Source of the DNA: Saccoglossus kowalevskii
Lineage: Eukaryota; Hemichordata; Enteropneusta; Harrimaniidae
NCBI RefSeq assembly: GCF_000003605.2
Contig: NW_003156934.1
Span: 1 to 45,554 of the forward strand
DNA length: 45,554 bases
Reading direction: 5' to 3'
The position numbers were made by a program, and so were the translations under genes. Position 1 is the stretch's first letter, and each line of letters begins with the position of its first letter. Below the pieces are notes generated by a model that did no database searches, was not told where the DNA came from, and worked only from the letters and a program-made list of their open reading frames with translations. Below, in pieces: positions 1-12,942 of the stretch.

Positions 1-215
1 GTGATAATATGGGATTATAAGGTTTTCAAAGTTGATTTGTACGGTGTTGCCCTACACTTCACACCAATATGTGATATTATGGGATTTATAAGCTTTTCAA
101 TGTTTGATTTTGTACGTGTTGCCCCACACTTCACACCAATAGGTGATATAAGGGATTATAAAGCTTTTTCAATGTTGATTTGTACGTGTTACCCCACACT
201 TCACACCAATATGTG
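1..215 (+). repeat. Irregular left edge of the array, indel-rich monomers
   Basis: The first three or so monomers carry many more single-base insertions and substitutions than the rest: an altered HindIII region reading AAGGTTTTCAAAG, GTACGGTG, CCCTACAC, GATATTATGGG, ATTTATAAG, TTTGATTTTG, AATAGGTGATA and AAAGCTTTTTC. Most are one-base extensions of short homopolymers. This pattern suits either low-quality consensus at the end of a contig or read, or real degeneration near an array boundary. The monomer frame is kept, and regular copies resume by about 215. Confidence 0.8.
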
Positions 216-317
216 ATATATGGGATTATAAGCTTTTCAATGTTTATTTGTACGTGTTACCCCACACTTCACACCAATATGTGATATATGGGATTATAAG
301 CTTTTCAATGTTGATTT

Positions 318-326
318 AAAAAAAAA
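318..326 (+). other. Nine-A block replacing GTACGTGTT
   Basis: In this monomer the nine bases GTACGTGTT (m21-29) are replaced by exactly nine A residues, between normal GATTT and GCCCCAC flanks. Length is unchanged. I saw nothing similar in the rest of the window. A sequence-call or consensus artefact is the simplest reading; a real replacement is possible. Confidence 0.8.
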
Positions 327-535
327 GCCCCACACTTCACACCAATATGTGATATATGGGATTATAAGCTTTTCAATGATGATTTGTACGTGTTACCCCA
401 CACTTCACACCAATATGTGATATATGGGATTATAAGCTTTTCAATGTTGATTTGTACGTGTTGCCCCACACTTCACACCAATATGTGATATATGGGATTA
501 TAAGCTTTTCAATGTTGATTTGTACGTATTGCCCC

Positions 536-544
536 TTTTTGTAA
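536..544 (+). other. T-rich replacement inside one monomer
   Basis: After GCCCC at 531-535 the expected ACACTTC (m35-41) is replaced by the nine bases TTTTTGTAA, and ACACCAATATG then resumes. The monomer is two bases longer than normal. Together with the A block at 318-326 it marks the first ~550 bases as unusual. Confidence 0.8.
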
Positions 545-639
545 ACACCAATATGTGATATATGGGATTATAAGCTTTTCAATGTTGATTTGTACGTGTT
601 GCCCCACACTTCACACCAATATGTGATATATGGGATTAT

Positions 640-707
640 AAGCTTTTCAATGTTGATTTGTACGTGTTGCCCCACACTTCACACCAATATGTGATATATG
701 GGATTAT
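640..707 (+). repeat. Reference monomer (clean 68-bp copy)
   Basis: This copy matches the consensus and defines the m1-m68 register. m1-6 is the HindIII site AAGCTT. m8-17 is TCAA-TG-TTGA, a perfect 4-bp dyad. m21-27 is GTACGTG, containing an RsaI-type GTAC and the only CpG (m24-25). m30 is G here and A in about half of the copies. m31-34 is the CCCC run. m40-44 TCACA and m51-55 TGTGA are perfect inverted arms around CCAATA. m61-68 is GGGATTAT. The choice of start is arbitrary because the array is circularly permutable. Confidence 0.95.
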
Positions 708-731
708 AAGCTTTTCAATGTTGATTTGTAC

Positions 732-1140
732 GTGTTACCACACACTTCACACCAATATGTGATATATGGGATTATAAGCTTTTCAATGTTGATTTGTACG
801 TGTTACCCCACACTTCACACCAATATGTGATATATGGGATTATAAGCATTTCAATGTTGATTTGTACGTGTTACCCCACACTTCACACCAATATGTGATA
901 TATGGGATTATAAGCTTTTCAATGTTGATTTGTACGTGTTGCCCCACACTTCACACCAATATGTGATATATGGGATTATAAGCTTTTCAATGTTGATTTG
1001 TACGTGTTACCCCACACTTCACACCAATATGTGATATATGGGATTATAAGCTTTTCAATGTTGATTTGTACGTGTTACCCACACTTCACACCAATATGTG
1101 ATATATGGGATTATAAGCTTTTCAATGTTGATTTGTACGT
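732..1140 (+). repeat. Six-marker block, copy 1 (pair with 4801-5209)
   Basis: The ordered markers are TTACCACAC (m33 C to A), a plain A-type monomer, AAGCATTTC (m5 T to A) leading into an A-type, then G-type, A-type, and an A-type with CCC deletion. The same order recurs at 4801-5209 with an exact offset of 4069. A shared order of several rare variants is best explained by duplication of the block. Confidence 0.8.
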
Positions 1141-2360
1141 GTTACCCCACACTTCACACCAATATGTGATATATGGGATTATAAGCTTTTCAATGTTGAT
1201 TTGTACGTGTTGCCCCACACTTCACACCAATATGTGATATGTGGGATTATAAGCTTTTCAATGTTGATTTGTACGTGTTACCCACACTTCACACCAATAT
1301 GTGATATATGGGATTATAAGCTTTTCAATGTTGATTTGTACGTGTTACCCCACACTTCACACCAATATGTGATATATGGGATTATAAGCTTTTCAATGTT
1401 GATTTGTACGTGTTGCCCCACACTTCACACCAATATGTGATATATGGGATTATAAGCTTTTCAATGTTGATTTGTACGTGTTACCCCACACTTCACACCA
1501 ATATGTGATATATGGGATTATAAGCTTTTCAATGTTGATTTGTACGTGTTGCCCCACACTTCACACCAATATGTGATATATGGGATTATAAGCTTTTCAA
1601 TGTTGATTTGTACGTGTTGCCCCACACTTCACACCAATATGTGATATATGGGATTATAAGCTTTTCAATGTTGATTTGTACGTGTTGCCCCACACTTCAC
1701 ACCAATATGTGATATATGGGATTATAAGCTTTTCAATGTTGATTTGTACGTGTTACCCACACTTCAGACCAATATGTGATATATGGGATTATAAGCTTTT
1801 CAATGTTGATTTGTACGTGTTACCCCACACTTCACACCAATATGTGATATATGGGATTATAAGCTTTTCAATGTTGATTTGTACGTGTTGCCCCACACTT
1901 CACACCAATATGTGATATATGGGATTATAAGCTTTTCAATGTTGATTTGTACGTGTTACCCCACACTTCACACCAATATGTGATATATGGGATTATAAGC
2001 TTTTCAATGTTTATTTGTACGTGTTACCCCACACTTCACACCAATATGTGATATATGGGATTATAAGCTTTTCAATGTTGATTTGTACGTGTTACCCCAC
2101 ACTTCACACCAATATGTGATATATGGGATTATAAGCTTTTCAATGTTGATTTGTACGTGTTACCCCACACTTCACACCAATATGTGATATATGGGATTAT
2201 AAGCTTTTCAATGTTGATTTGTACGTGTTACCACACAATTCACAGCAATATGTGATATATGGGATTATAAGCTTTTCAATGTTGATTTGTACGTGTTACC
2301 CACACTTCACACCAATATGTGATATATGGGATTATAAGCTTTACAATGTTGATTTGTACG
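998..2360 (+). repeat. Large block, left copy (pair with 37373-40150)
   Basis: This region carries the rare GATATGTGGG variant (near 1237), CTTCAGACC (near 1765), a TTTATTTG monomer (near 2008) and CACAGCAA (near 2240), with CCC-deletion monomers in fixed places between them. The same markers in the same order occur at 37373-40150. The offset is 36,375 at the first marker and 37,871 at CTTCAGACC. The difference, 1,496 bases, equals exactly 22 monomers gained on the right or lost here. Confidence 0.75.
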
Positions 2361-2380
2361 TGTTACCCCACACTTCACAC

Positions 2381-2405
2381 CAATATGTGATATATTATAA
2401 GCTTT
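2381..2405 (+). repeat. 63-bp monomer, 5-base deletion, copy 1
   Basis: GATATAT runs straight into TATAAGC at 2395/2396, so GGGAT (m61-65) is missing. A monomer with GTTGCCCAC follows at once. The same rare deletion with the same follower occurs at 33820/33821, which suggests common descent by block copying. Confidence 0.85.
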
Positions 2406-3429
2406 TCAATGTTGATTTGTACGTGTTGCCCACACTTCACACCAATATGTGATATATGGGATTATAAGCTTTTCAATGTTGATTTGTACGTGTTGCCCCA
2501 CACTTCACACCAATATGTGATATATGGGATTATAAGCTTTTCAATGTTGATTTGTACGTGTTACCCCACACTTCACACCAATATGTGATATATGGGATTA
2601 TAAGCTTTTCAATGTTGATTTGTACGTGTTACCCCACACTTCACACCAATATGTGATATATGGGATTATAAGCTTTTCAATGTTGATTTGTACGTGTTAC
2701 CCCACACTTCACACCAATATGTGATATATGGGATTATAAGCTTTTCAATGTTGATTTGTACGTGTTACCCCACACTTCACACCAATATGTGATATATGGG
2801 ATTATAAGCTTTTCAATGTTGATTTGTACGTGTTACCCCACACTTCACACCAATATGTGATATATGGGATTATAAGCTTTTCAATGTTGATTTGTACGTG
2901 TTACCCCACACTTCACACCAATATGTGATATATAGGATTATAAGCTTTACAATGTTGATTTGTACGTGTTGCCCACACTTCACACCAATATGTGATATAT
3001 GGGATTATAAGCTTTTCAATGTTGATTTGTACGTGTTGCCCCACACTTCACACCAATATGTGATATATGGGATTATAAGCTTTTCAATGTTGATTTGTAC
3101 GTGTTACCCCACACTTCACACCAATATGTGATATATGGGATTATAAGCTTTTCAATGTTTATTTGTACGTGTTACCCCACACTTCACACCAATATGTGAT
3201 ATATGGGATTATAAGCTTTTCAATGTTGATTTGTACGTGTTGCCCCACACTTCACACCAATATGTGATATATGGGATTATAAGCTTTTCAATGTTGATTT
3301 GTACGTGCTACCCCACACTTCACACCAAATATGTGATATATGGGATTATAAGCTTTTCAATGTTGATTTGTACGTGTTGCCCCACACTTCACACCAATAT
3401 GTGATATATGGGATTATAAGCTTTTCAAT

Positions 3430-4050
3430 GTTGATTTGTACGTATTGCCCCACACTTCACACCAATATGTGATATATGGGATTATAAGCTTTTCAATGTT
3501 GATTTGTACGTGTTGCCCCACACTTCACACCAATATGTGATATATGGGATTATAAGCTTTTCAATGTTGATTTGTACGTGTTGCCACACACTTCACACCA
3601 ATATGTGATATATGGGATTATAAGCTTTTCAATGTTGATTTGTACGTGTTGCCCCACACTTCACACCAATATGTGATATATGGGATTATAAGCTTTTCAA
3701 TGTTGATTTGTACGTGTTGCCACACACTTCACACCAATATGTGATATATGGGATTATAAGCTTTTGAATGTTGATTTGTACGTGTTGCTCCACACTTCAC
3801 ACCAATATGTGATATATGGGATTATAAGCTTTTCAATGTTGATTTGTACGTGTTACCCCACACTTCACACCAATATGTGATATATGGGATTATAAGCTTT
3901 TCAATGTTGATTTGTACGTGTTGCCCACACCTCACACCAATATGTGATATATGGGATTATAAGCTTTTCAATGTTGATTTGTACGTGTTGCCCCACACTT
4001 CACACCAATATGTGATATATGGGACTATAAGCTTTTCAATGTTGATTTGT
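3430..4050 (+). repeat. GAATG-marker block, copy 1 (pair with 9473-10093)
   Basis: The marker order is TACGTATTG, G-type, TTGCCACAC, G-type, TTGCCACAC, CTTTTGAATG (m9 C to G, at 3766), one more monomer, A-type, then CCC deletion with CACCTCAC. It is repeated at offset 6043 exactly. Small differences exist: TTGCTCC near 3787 is found only here. Confidence 0.85.
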
Positions 4051-4800
4051 ACGTGTTACCCCACACTTCACACCAATATGTGATATATGGGATTATAAGC
4101 TTTTCAATGTTGATTTGTACGTGTTACCTCACACTTTACACCAATATGTGATATATGGGATTATAAGCTTTTCAATGTTGATTTGTACGTGTTACCCCAC
4201 ACTTCACACCAATATGTAATATATGGGATTATAAGCTTTTCAATGTTGATTTGTACGTGTTGCCCCACACTTCACACCAATATGTGATATATGGGATTAT
4301 AAGCTTTTCAATGTTGATTTGTACGTGTTACCCCACACTTCACACCAATATGTGATATATGGGATTATAAGCTTTTCAATGTTGATTTGTACGTGTTGCC
4401 CCACACTTCACACCAATATGTGATATATGGGATTATAAGCTTTTCAATGTTGATTTGTACGTGTTGCCCCACACTTCACACCAATATGTGATATATGGGA
4501 TTATAAGCTTTTCAATGTTGATTTGTACGTGTTGCCCCACACTTCACACCAATATGTGATATATGGGATTATAAGCTTTTCAATGTTGATTTGTACGTGT
4601 TGCCCCACACTTCACACCAATATGTGATATATGGGATTATAAGCTTTTCAATGTTGATTTGTACGTGTTGCCCCACACTTCACACCAATATGTGATATAT
4701 GGGATTATAAGCTTTTCAATGTTGATTTGTACGTGTTACCCCACACTTCACACCAATATGTGATATATGGGATTATAAGCTTTTCAATGTTGATTTGTAC

Positions 4801-5209
4801 GTGTTACCACACACTTCACACCAATATGTGATATATGGGATTATAAGCTTTTCAATGTTGATTTGTACGTGTTACCCCACACTTCACACCAATATGTGAT
4901 ATATGGGATTATAAGCATTTCAATGTTGATTTGTACGTGTTACCCCACACTTCACACCAATATGTGATATATGGGATTATAAGCTTTTCAATGTTGATTT
5001 GTACGTGTTGCCCCACACTTCACACCAATATGTGATATATGGGATTATAAGCTTTTCAATGTTGATTTGTACGTGTTACCCCACACTTCACACCAATATG
5101 TGATATATGGGATTATAAGCTTTTCAATGTTGATTTGTACGTGTTACCCACACTTCACACCAATATGTGATATATGGGATTATAAGCTTTTCAATGTTGA
5201 TTTGTACGT
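4801..5209 (+). repeat. Six-marker block, copy 2 (pair with 732-1140)
   Basis: This block has the marker order of 732-1140 at offset 4069. After it the two regions diverge: GATATGTGGG follows at 1237 but not here. The block also resembles the 6-monomer unit at 24693 and 32432, which shares the TTACCACAC and AAGCATTTC markers. Confidence 0.8.
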
Positions 5210-5889
5210 GTTGCCCCACACTTCACACCAATATGTGATATATGGGATTATAAGCTTTTCAATGTTGATTTGTACGTGTTACCCACACTTCACACCAATA
5301 TGTGATATATGGGATTATAAGCTTTTCAATGTTGATTTGTACGTGTTACCCACACTTCACACCAATATGTGATATATGGGATTATAAGCTTTTCAATGTT
5401 GATTTGTACGTGTTACCCCAAACTTCACACCAATATGTGATATATGGGATTATAAGCTTTTCAATGTTGATTTGTACGTGTTACCCCACACTTCACACCA
5501 ATATGTGATATATGGGATTATAAGCTTTTCAATGTTGATTTGTACGTGTTACCCCACACTTCACACCAATATGTGATATATGGGATTATAAGCTTTTCAA
5601 TGTTGATTTGTACGTGTTGCCCCACACTTCACACCAATATGTGATATATGGGATTATAAGCTTTTCAATGTTGATTTGTACGTGTTGCCCCACACTTCAC
5701 ACCAATATGTGATATATGGGATTATAAGCTTTTCAATGTTGATTTGTACGTGTTGCCCCACACTTCACACCAATATGTGATATATGGGATTATAAGCTTT
5801 TCAATGTTGATTTGTACGTGTTGCCCCACACTTCACACCAATATGTGATATATGGGATTATAAGCTTTTCAATGTTGATTTGTACGTGT

Positions 5890-6420
5890 TACCCCACACT
5901 TCACACCAATATGTGATATATGGGATTATAAGCTTTTCAATGTTGATTTGTACGTGTTGCCCCACACTTCACACCAATATGTGATATATGGGATTATAAG
6001 CTTTTCAATGTTGATTTGTACGTGTTGCCACACACTTCACACCAATATGTGATATATGGGATTATAAGCTTTTCAATGTTTATTTGTACGTGTTACCCCA
6101 CAATTCACACCAATATGTGATATATGGGATTATAAGCTTTTCAATGTTGATTTGTACGTGTTACCCCACACTTCACACCAATATGTGATATATGGGATTA
6201 TAAGCTTTTCAATGTTGATTTGTACGTGTTGCCCCACACTTCACACCAATATGTGATATATGGGATTATAAGCTTTTCAATGTTGATTTGTACGTGTTGC
6301 CCCACACTTCACACCAATATGTGATATATGGGATTATAAGCTTTTCAATGTTGATTTGTACGTGTTGCCCCACACTTCACACCAATATGTGATATATGGG
6401 ATTATAAGCTTTTCAATGTT
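5890..6420 (+). repeat. CACAATTC block, copy 1 (pair with 14036-14566)
   Basis: The order is A-type, G-type, TTGCCACAC, TTTATTTG monomer, A-type with CACAATTC (at 6099-6106), A-type, then three G-types. The same run occurs at offset 8146. After it the regions diverge: an A-type and CCC deletion here, alternating TTGCCACAC there. Confidence 0.75.
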
Positions 6421-9400
6421 GATTTGTACGTGTTACCCCACACTTCACACCAATATGTGATATATGGGATTATAAGCTTTTCAATGTTGATTTGTACGTG
6501 TTGCCCACACTTCACACCAATATGTGATATATGGGATTATAAGCTTTTCAATGTTGATTTGTACGTGTTGCCCCACACTTCACACCAATATGTTATATAT
6601 GGGATTATAAGCTTTTCAATGTTGATTTGTACGTGTTACCCCACACTTCACACCAATATGTGATATATGGGATTATAAGCTTTTCAATGTTGATTTGTAC
6701 GTGTTACCCCACACTTCACACCAATATGTGATATATGGGATTATAAGCTTTTCAATGTTGATTTGTACGTGTTGCCCCACACTTCACACCAATATGTGAT
6801 ATATGGGATTATAAGCTTTTCAATGATGATTTGTACGTGTTACCCCACACTTCACACCAATATGTGATATATGGGATTATAAGCTTTTCAATGTTGATTT
6901 GTACGTGTTGCCCCACACTTCACACCAATATGTGATATATGGGATTATAAGCTTTTCAATGTTGATTTGTACGTATTGCCCCACACTTCACACCAATATG
7001 TGATATATGGGATTATAAGCTTTTCAATGTTGATTTGTACGTGTTGCCCCACACTTCACACCAATATGTGATATATGGGATTATAAGCTTTTCAATGTTG
7101 ATTTGTACGTGTTACCCCACACTTCACACCAATATGTGATATATGGGATTATAAGCTTTTCAATGTTGATTTGTACGTGTTGCCCCACACTTCACACCAA
7201 TATGTGATATATGGGATTATAAGCTTTTCAATGTTGATTTGTACGTGTTACCCCACACTTCACACCAATATGTGATATATGGGATTATAAGCTTTTCAAT
7301 GTTGATTTGTACGTGTTACCCCACACTTCACACCAATATGTGATATATGGGATTATAAGATCTTCAATGTTGATTTGTACGTGTTACCCCACACTTCACA
7401 CCAATATGTGATATATGGGATTATAAGCTTTTCAATGTTGATTTGTACGTGTTGCCCACACTTCACACCAATATGTGATATATGGGATTATAAGCTTTTC
7501 AATGTTGATTTGTACGTGTTACCCCACACTTCACACCAATATGTGATATATGGGATTATAAGCTTTTCAATGTTGATTTGTACGTGTTGCCCCACACTTC
7601 ACACCAATATGTGATATATGAGATTATAAGCTTTTCAATGTTGATTTGTACGTGTTGCCCCACACTTCACACCAATATGTGATATATGGGATTATAAGCT
7701 TTTCAATGTTGATTTGTACGTGTTACCCCACACTTCACACCAATATGTGATATATGGGATTATAAGCTTTTCAATGTTGATTTGTACGTGTTGCCCCACA
7801 CTTCACACCAATATGTGATATATGGGATTATAAGCTTTTCAATGTTGATTTGTACGTGTTACCCACACTTCACACCAATATGTGATATATGGGATTATAA
7901 GCTTTTCAATGTTGATTTGTACGTGTTACCCACACTTCACACCAATATGTGATATATGGGATTATAAGCTTTTCAATGTTGATTTGTACGTGTTACCCCA
8001 CACTTCACACCAATATGTGATATATGGGATTATAAGCTTTTCAATGTTGATTTGTACGTATTACCCCACACTTCACACCAATATGTGATATATGGGATTA
8101 TAAGCTTTTCAATGTTGATTTGTACGTGTTACCCCACACTTCACACCAATATGTGATATATGGGATTATAAGCTTTTCAATGTTGATTTGTACGTGTTAC
8201 CCCACACTTCACACCAATATGTGATATATGGGATTATAAGCTTTTCAATGTTGATTTGTACGTATTACACCACACTTCACACCAATATGTGATATATGGG
8301 ATTATAAGCTTTTCAATGTTGATTTGTACGTGTTACCACACACTTCACACCAATATGTGATATATGGGACTATAAGCTTTTCAATGTTGATTTGTACGTG
8401 TTACCCCACACTTCACACCAATATGTGATATATGGGATTATAAGCTTTTCAATGTTGATTTGTACGTGTTACCCCACACTTCACACCAATATGTGATATA
8501 TGGGATTATAAGCTTTTCAATGTTGATTTGTACGTGTTACCTCACACTTTACACCAATATGTGATATATGGGATTATAAGCTTTTCAATGTTGATTTGTA
8601 CGTGTTACCCCACACTTCACACCAATATGTGATATATGGGATTATAAGCTTTTCAATGTTGATTTGTACGTGTTGCCCACACTTCACACCAATATGTGAT
8701 ATATGGGATTATAAGCTTTTCAATGTTGATTTGTACGTGTTGCCCCACACTTCACACCAATATGTGATATATGGGATTATAAGCTTTTCAATGTTGATTT
8801 GTACGTGTTGCCCGACACTTCACACCAATATGTGATATATGGGATTATAAGCATTTCAATGTTGATTTGTACGTGTTGCCCCACACTTCACACCAATATG
8901 TGATATATGGGATTATAAGCTTTTCAATGTTGATTTGTACGTGTTACTCCACACTTCACACCAATATGTGATATATGGGATTATAAGCTTTTCAATGTTG
9001 ATTTGTACGTGTTACCCCACACTTCACACCAATATGTGATATATGGGATTATAAGCTTTTCAATGTTGATTTGTACGTGTTACCCCACACTTCACACCAA
9101 TATGTAATATATGGGATTATAAGCTTTTCAATGTTGATTTGTACGTGTTACCCCACACTTCACACCAATATGTGATATATGGGATTATAAGCTTTTCAAT
9201 GTTGATTTGTACGTGTTACCCCACACTTCACACCAATATGTGATATATGGGATTATAAGCTTTTCAATGTTTATTTGTACGTGTTACCCCACACTTCACA
9301 CCAATATGTGATATATGGGATTATAAGCTTTTCAATGTTGATTTGTACGTGTTGCCCCACACTTCACACCAATATGTGATATATGGGATTATAAGCTTTT

Positions 9401-9472
9401 CAATGATGATTTGTACGTGTTACCCCACACTTCACACCAATATGTGATATATGGGATTATAAGCTTTTCAAT

Positions 9473-10093
9473 GTTGATTTGTACGTATTGCCCCACACTT
9501 CACACCAATATGTGATATATGGGATTATAAGCTTTTCAATGTTGATTTGTACGTGTTGCCCCACACTTCACACCAATATGTGATATATGGGATTATAAGC
9601 TTTTCAATGTTGATTTGTACGTGTTGCCACACACTTCACACCAATATGTGATATATGGGATTATAAGCTTTTCAATGTTGATTTGTACGTGTTGCCCCAC
9701 ACTTCACACCAATATGTGATATATGGGATTATAAGCTTTTCAATGTTGATTTGTACGTGTTGCCACACACTTCACACCAATATGTGATATATGGGATTAT
9801 AAGCTTTTGAATGTTGATTTGTACGTGTTGCCCCACACTTCACACCAATATGTGATATATGGGATTATAAGCTTTTCAATGTTGATTTGTACGTGTTACC
9901 CCACACTTCACACCAATATGTGATATATGGGATTATAAGCTTTTCAATGTTGATTTGTACGTGTTGCCCACACCTCACACCAATATGTGATATATGGGAA
10001 TATAAGCTTTTCAATGTTGATTTGTACGTGTTGCCCCACACTTCACACCAATATGTGATATATGGGATTATAAGCTTTTCAATGTTGATTTGT
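9473..10093 (+). repeat. GAATG-marker block, copy 2
   Basis: This is the partner of 3430-4050 at offset 6043, including the rare CACCTCAC and the m9 G at 9809. A third, shorter relative lies at about 27190-27480, with TACGTATTG and CTTTTGAATG but two monomers fewer between them. A fourth CTTTTGAATG follows alternating TTGCCACAC monomers near 34850. GGGAATAT near 9998 is specific to this copy. Confidence 0.85.
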
Positions 10094-10639
10094 ACGTGTT
10101 GCCCCACACTTCACACCAATATGTGATATATGGGATTATAAGCTTTTCAATGTTGATTTGTACGTGTTGCCGCACACTTCACACCAATATGTGATATATG
10201 GGATTATAAGCTTTTCAATGTTGATTTGTACGTGTTACCCCACACTTCACACCAATATGTGATATATGGGATTATAAGCTTTTCAATGTTGATTTGTACG
10301 TGTTACCCCACACTTCACACCAATATGTGATATATGGGATTATAAGCTTTTCAATGTTGATTTGTACGTGTTACCCCAAACTTCACACCAATATGTGATA
10401 TATGGGATTATAAGCTTTTCAATGTTGATTTGTACGTGTTACCCCACACTTCACACCAATATGTGATATATGGGATTATAAGCTTTTCAATGTTGATTTG
10501 TACGTGTTACCCCACACTTCACACCAATATGTGATATATGGGATTATAAGCTTTTCAATGTTGATTTGTACGTGTTGCCCCACACTTCACACCAATATGT
10601 GATATATGGGATTATAAGCTTTTCAATGTTGATTTGTAC

Positions 10640-10765
10640 GTGTTGCCCCCACACTTCACACCAATATGTGATATATGGGATTATAAGCTTTTCAATGTTG
10701 ATTTGTACGTGTTGCCCCCACACTTCACACCAATATGTGATATATGGGATTATAAGCTTTTTCAA
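10640..10765 (+). repeat. Indel cluster: two CCCCC monomers and a T5 run
   Basis: Two consecutive monomers have CCCCC instead of CCCC (near 10646 and 10715), giving 69-bp copies, and the next has GCTTTTTC. Extra bases in homopolymers so close together are unusual in this array. They may mark a local consensus problem or a short shared variant run. Confidence 0.7.
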
Positions 10766-12942
10766 TGTTGATTTGTACGTGTTGCCCCACACTTCACACC
10801 AATATGTGATATATGGGATTATAAGCATTTCAATGTTGATTTGTACGTGTTACCCCACACTTCACACCAATATGTGATATATGGAACTATAAGCTTTTCA
10901 ATGTTGATTTGTACGTGTTGCCCCACACTTCACACCAATATGTGATATATGGGACTATAAGCTTTTCAATGTTGATTTTTACGTGTTACTCCACACTTAA
11001 CACCAATATGTGATATATGGGATTATAAGCTTTTCAATGTTGATTTGTACGTGTTACCCCACACTTCACACCAATATGTGATATATGGGATTATAAGCTT
11101 TTCAATGTTGATTTGTACGTGTTACCCCACACTTCACACCAATATGTGATATATGGGATTATAAGCTTTTCAATGTTGATTTGTACGTGTTGCCCACACT
11201 TCACACCAATATGTGATATATGGGATTATAAGCTTTTCAATGTTGATTTGTACGTGTTGCCCACACTTCACACCAATATGTGATATATGGGATTATAAGC
11301 TTTTCAATGTTGATTTGTACGTGTTACCCCACACTTCACACCAATATGTGATATATGGGATTATAAGCTTTTCAATGTTGATTTGTACGTGTTACCCACA
11401 CTTCACACCAATATGTGATATATGGGATTATAAGCTTTTCAATGTTGATTTGTACGTGTTACCCCACACTTCACACCAATATGTGATATATGGGATTATA
11501 AGCTTTTCAATGTTGATTTGTACGTGTTACCCCAAACTTCACACCAATATGTGATATATGGGATTATAAGATTTTCAATGTTGATTTGTACGTGTTACCC
11601 CACACTTCACACCAATATGTGATATATGGGATTATAAGCTTTTCAATGTTGATTTGTACGTGTTGCCCCACACTTCACACCAATATGTGATATATGGGAT
11701 TATAAGCTTTTCAATGTTGATTTGTACGTGTTACCCACACTTCACACCAATATGTGATATATGGGATTATAAGCTTTTCAATGTTGATTTGTACGTGTTA
11801 CCCACACTTCACACCAATATGTGATATATGGGATTATAAGCTTTTCAATGTTGATTTGTACGTGTTGCCCCACACTTCACACCAATATGTGATATATGGG
11901 ATTATAAGCTTTTCAATGTTGATTTGTACGTGTTGCCCCACACTTCACACCAATATGTGATATATGGGATTATAAGCTTTTCAATGTTGATTTGTACGTG
12001 TTGCCCCACACTTCACACCAATATTTGATATATGGGATTATAAGCTTTTCAATGTTGATTTGTACGTGTTGCCCCACACTTCACACCAATATGTGATATA
12101 TGGGATTATAAGCTTTTCAATGTTGATTTGTACGTGTTACCCCACACTTCACACCAATATGTGATATATGGGATTATAAGCATTTCAATGTTGATTTGTA
12201 CGTGTTACCCCACACTTCACACCAATATGTGATATATGGGATTATAAGCTTTTCAATGTTGATTTGTACGTGTTGCCCCACACTTCACACCAATATGTGA
12301 TATATGGGATTATAAGCTTTTCAATGTTGATTTGTACGTGTTACCCCACACTTCACACCAATATGTGATATATGGGATTATAAGCTTTTCAATGTTGATT
12401 TGTACGTGTTACCCACACTTCACACCAATATGTGATATATGGGATTATAAGCTTTTCAATGTTGATTTGTACGTGTTGCCCCACACTTCACACCAATATG
12501 TGATATATGGGATTATAAGCTTTTCAATGTTGATTTGTACGTGTTGCCCCACACTTCACACCAATATGTGATATATGGGATTATAAGCTTTTCAATGTTG
12601 ATTTGTACGTGTTGCCCCACACTTCACACCAATATGTGATATATGGGATTATAAGCTTTTCAATGTTGATTTGTACGTGTTACCCCACACTTCACACCAA
12701 TATGTGATATATGGGATTATAAGCTTTTCAATGTTGATTTGTACGTGTTACCACACACTTCACACCAATATGTGATATATGGGATTATAAGCTTTTCAAT
12801 GTTGATTTGTACGTGTTACCCCACACTTCACACCAATATGTGATATATGGGATTATAAGCTTTTCAATGTTGATTTGTACGTGTTACCCCACACTTCACA
12901 CCAATATGTGATATATGGGATTATAAGCATTTCAATGTTGAT

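Noticed and set aside
318-326. Poly-A tail of an inserted retroelement
   Set aside because: Nine A's only, no inserted element, no target-site duplication, and the monomer length is unchanged.
9865-10107. Reverse-strand open frames (also 10544-10828)
   Set aside because: They are the complement of the same monomers and stay open only because of local 67- or 69-bp copies. No independent coding signal.
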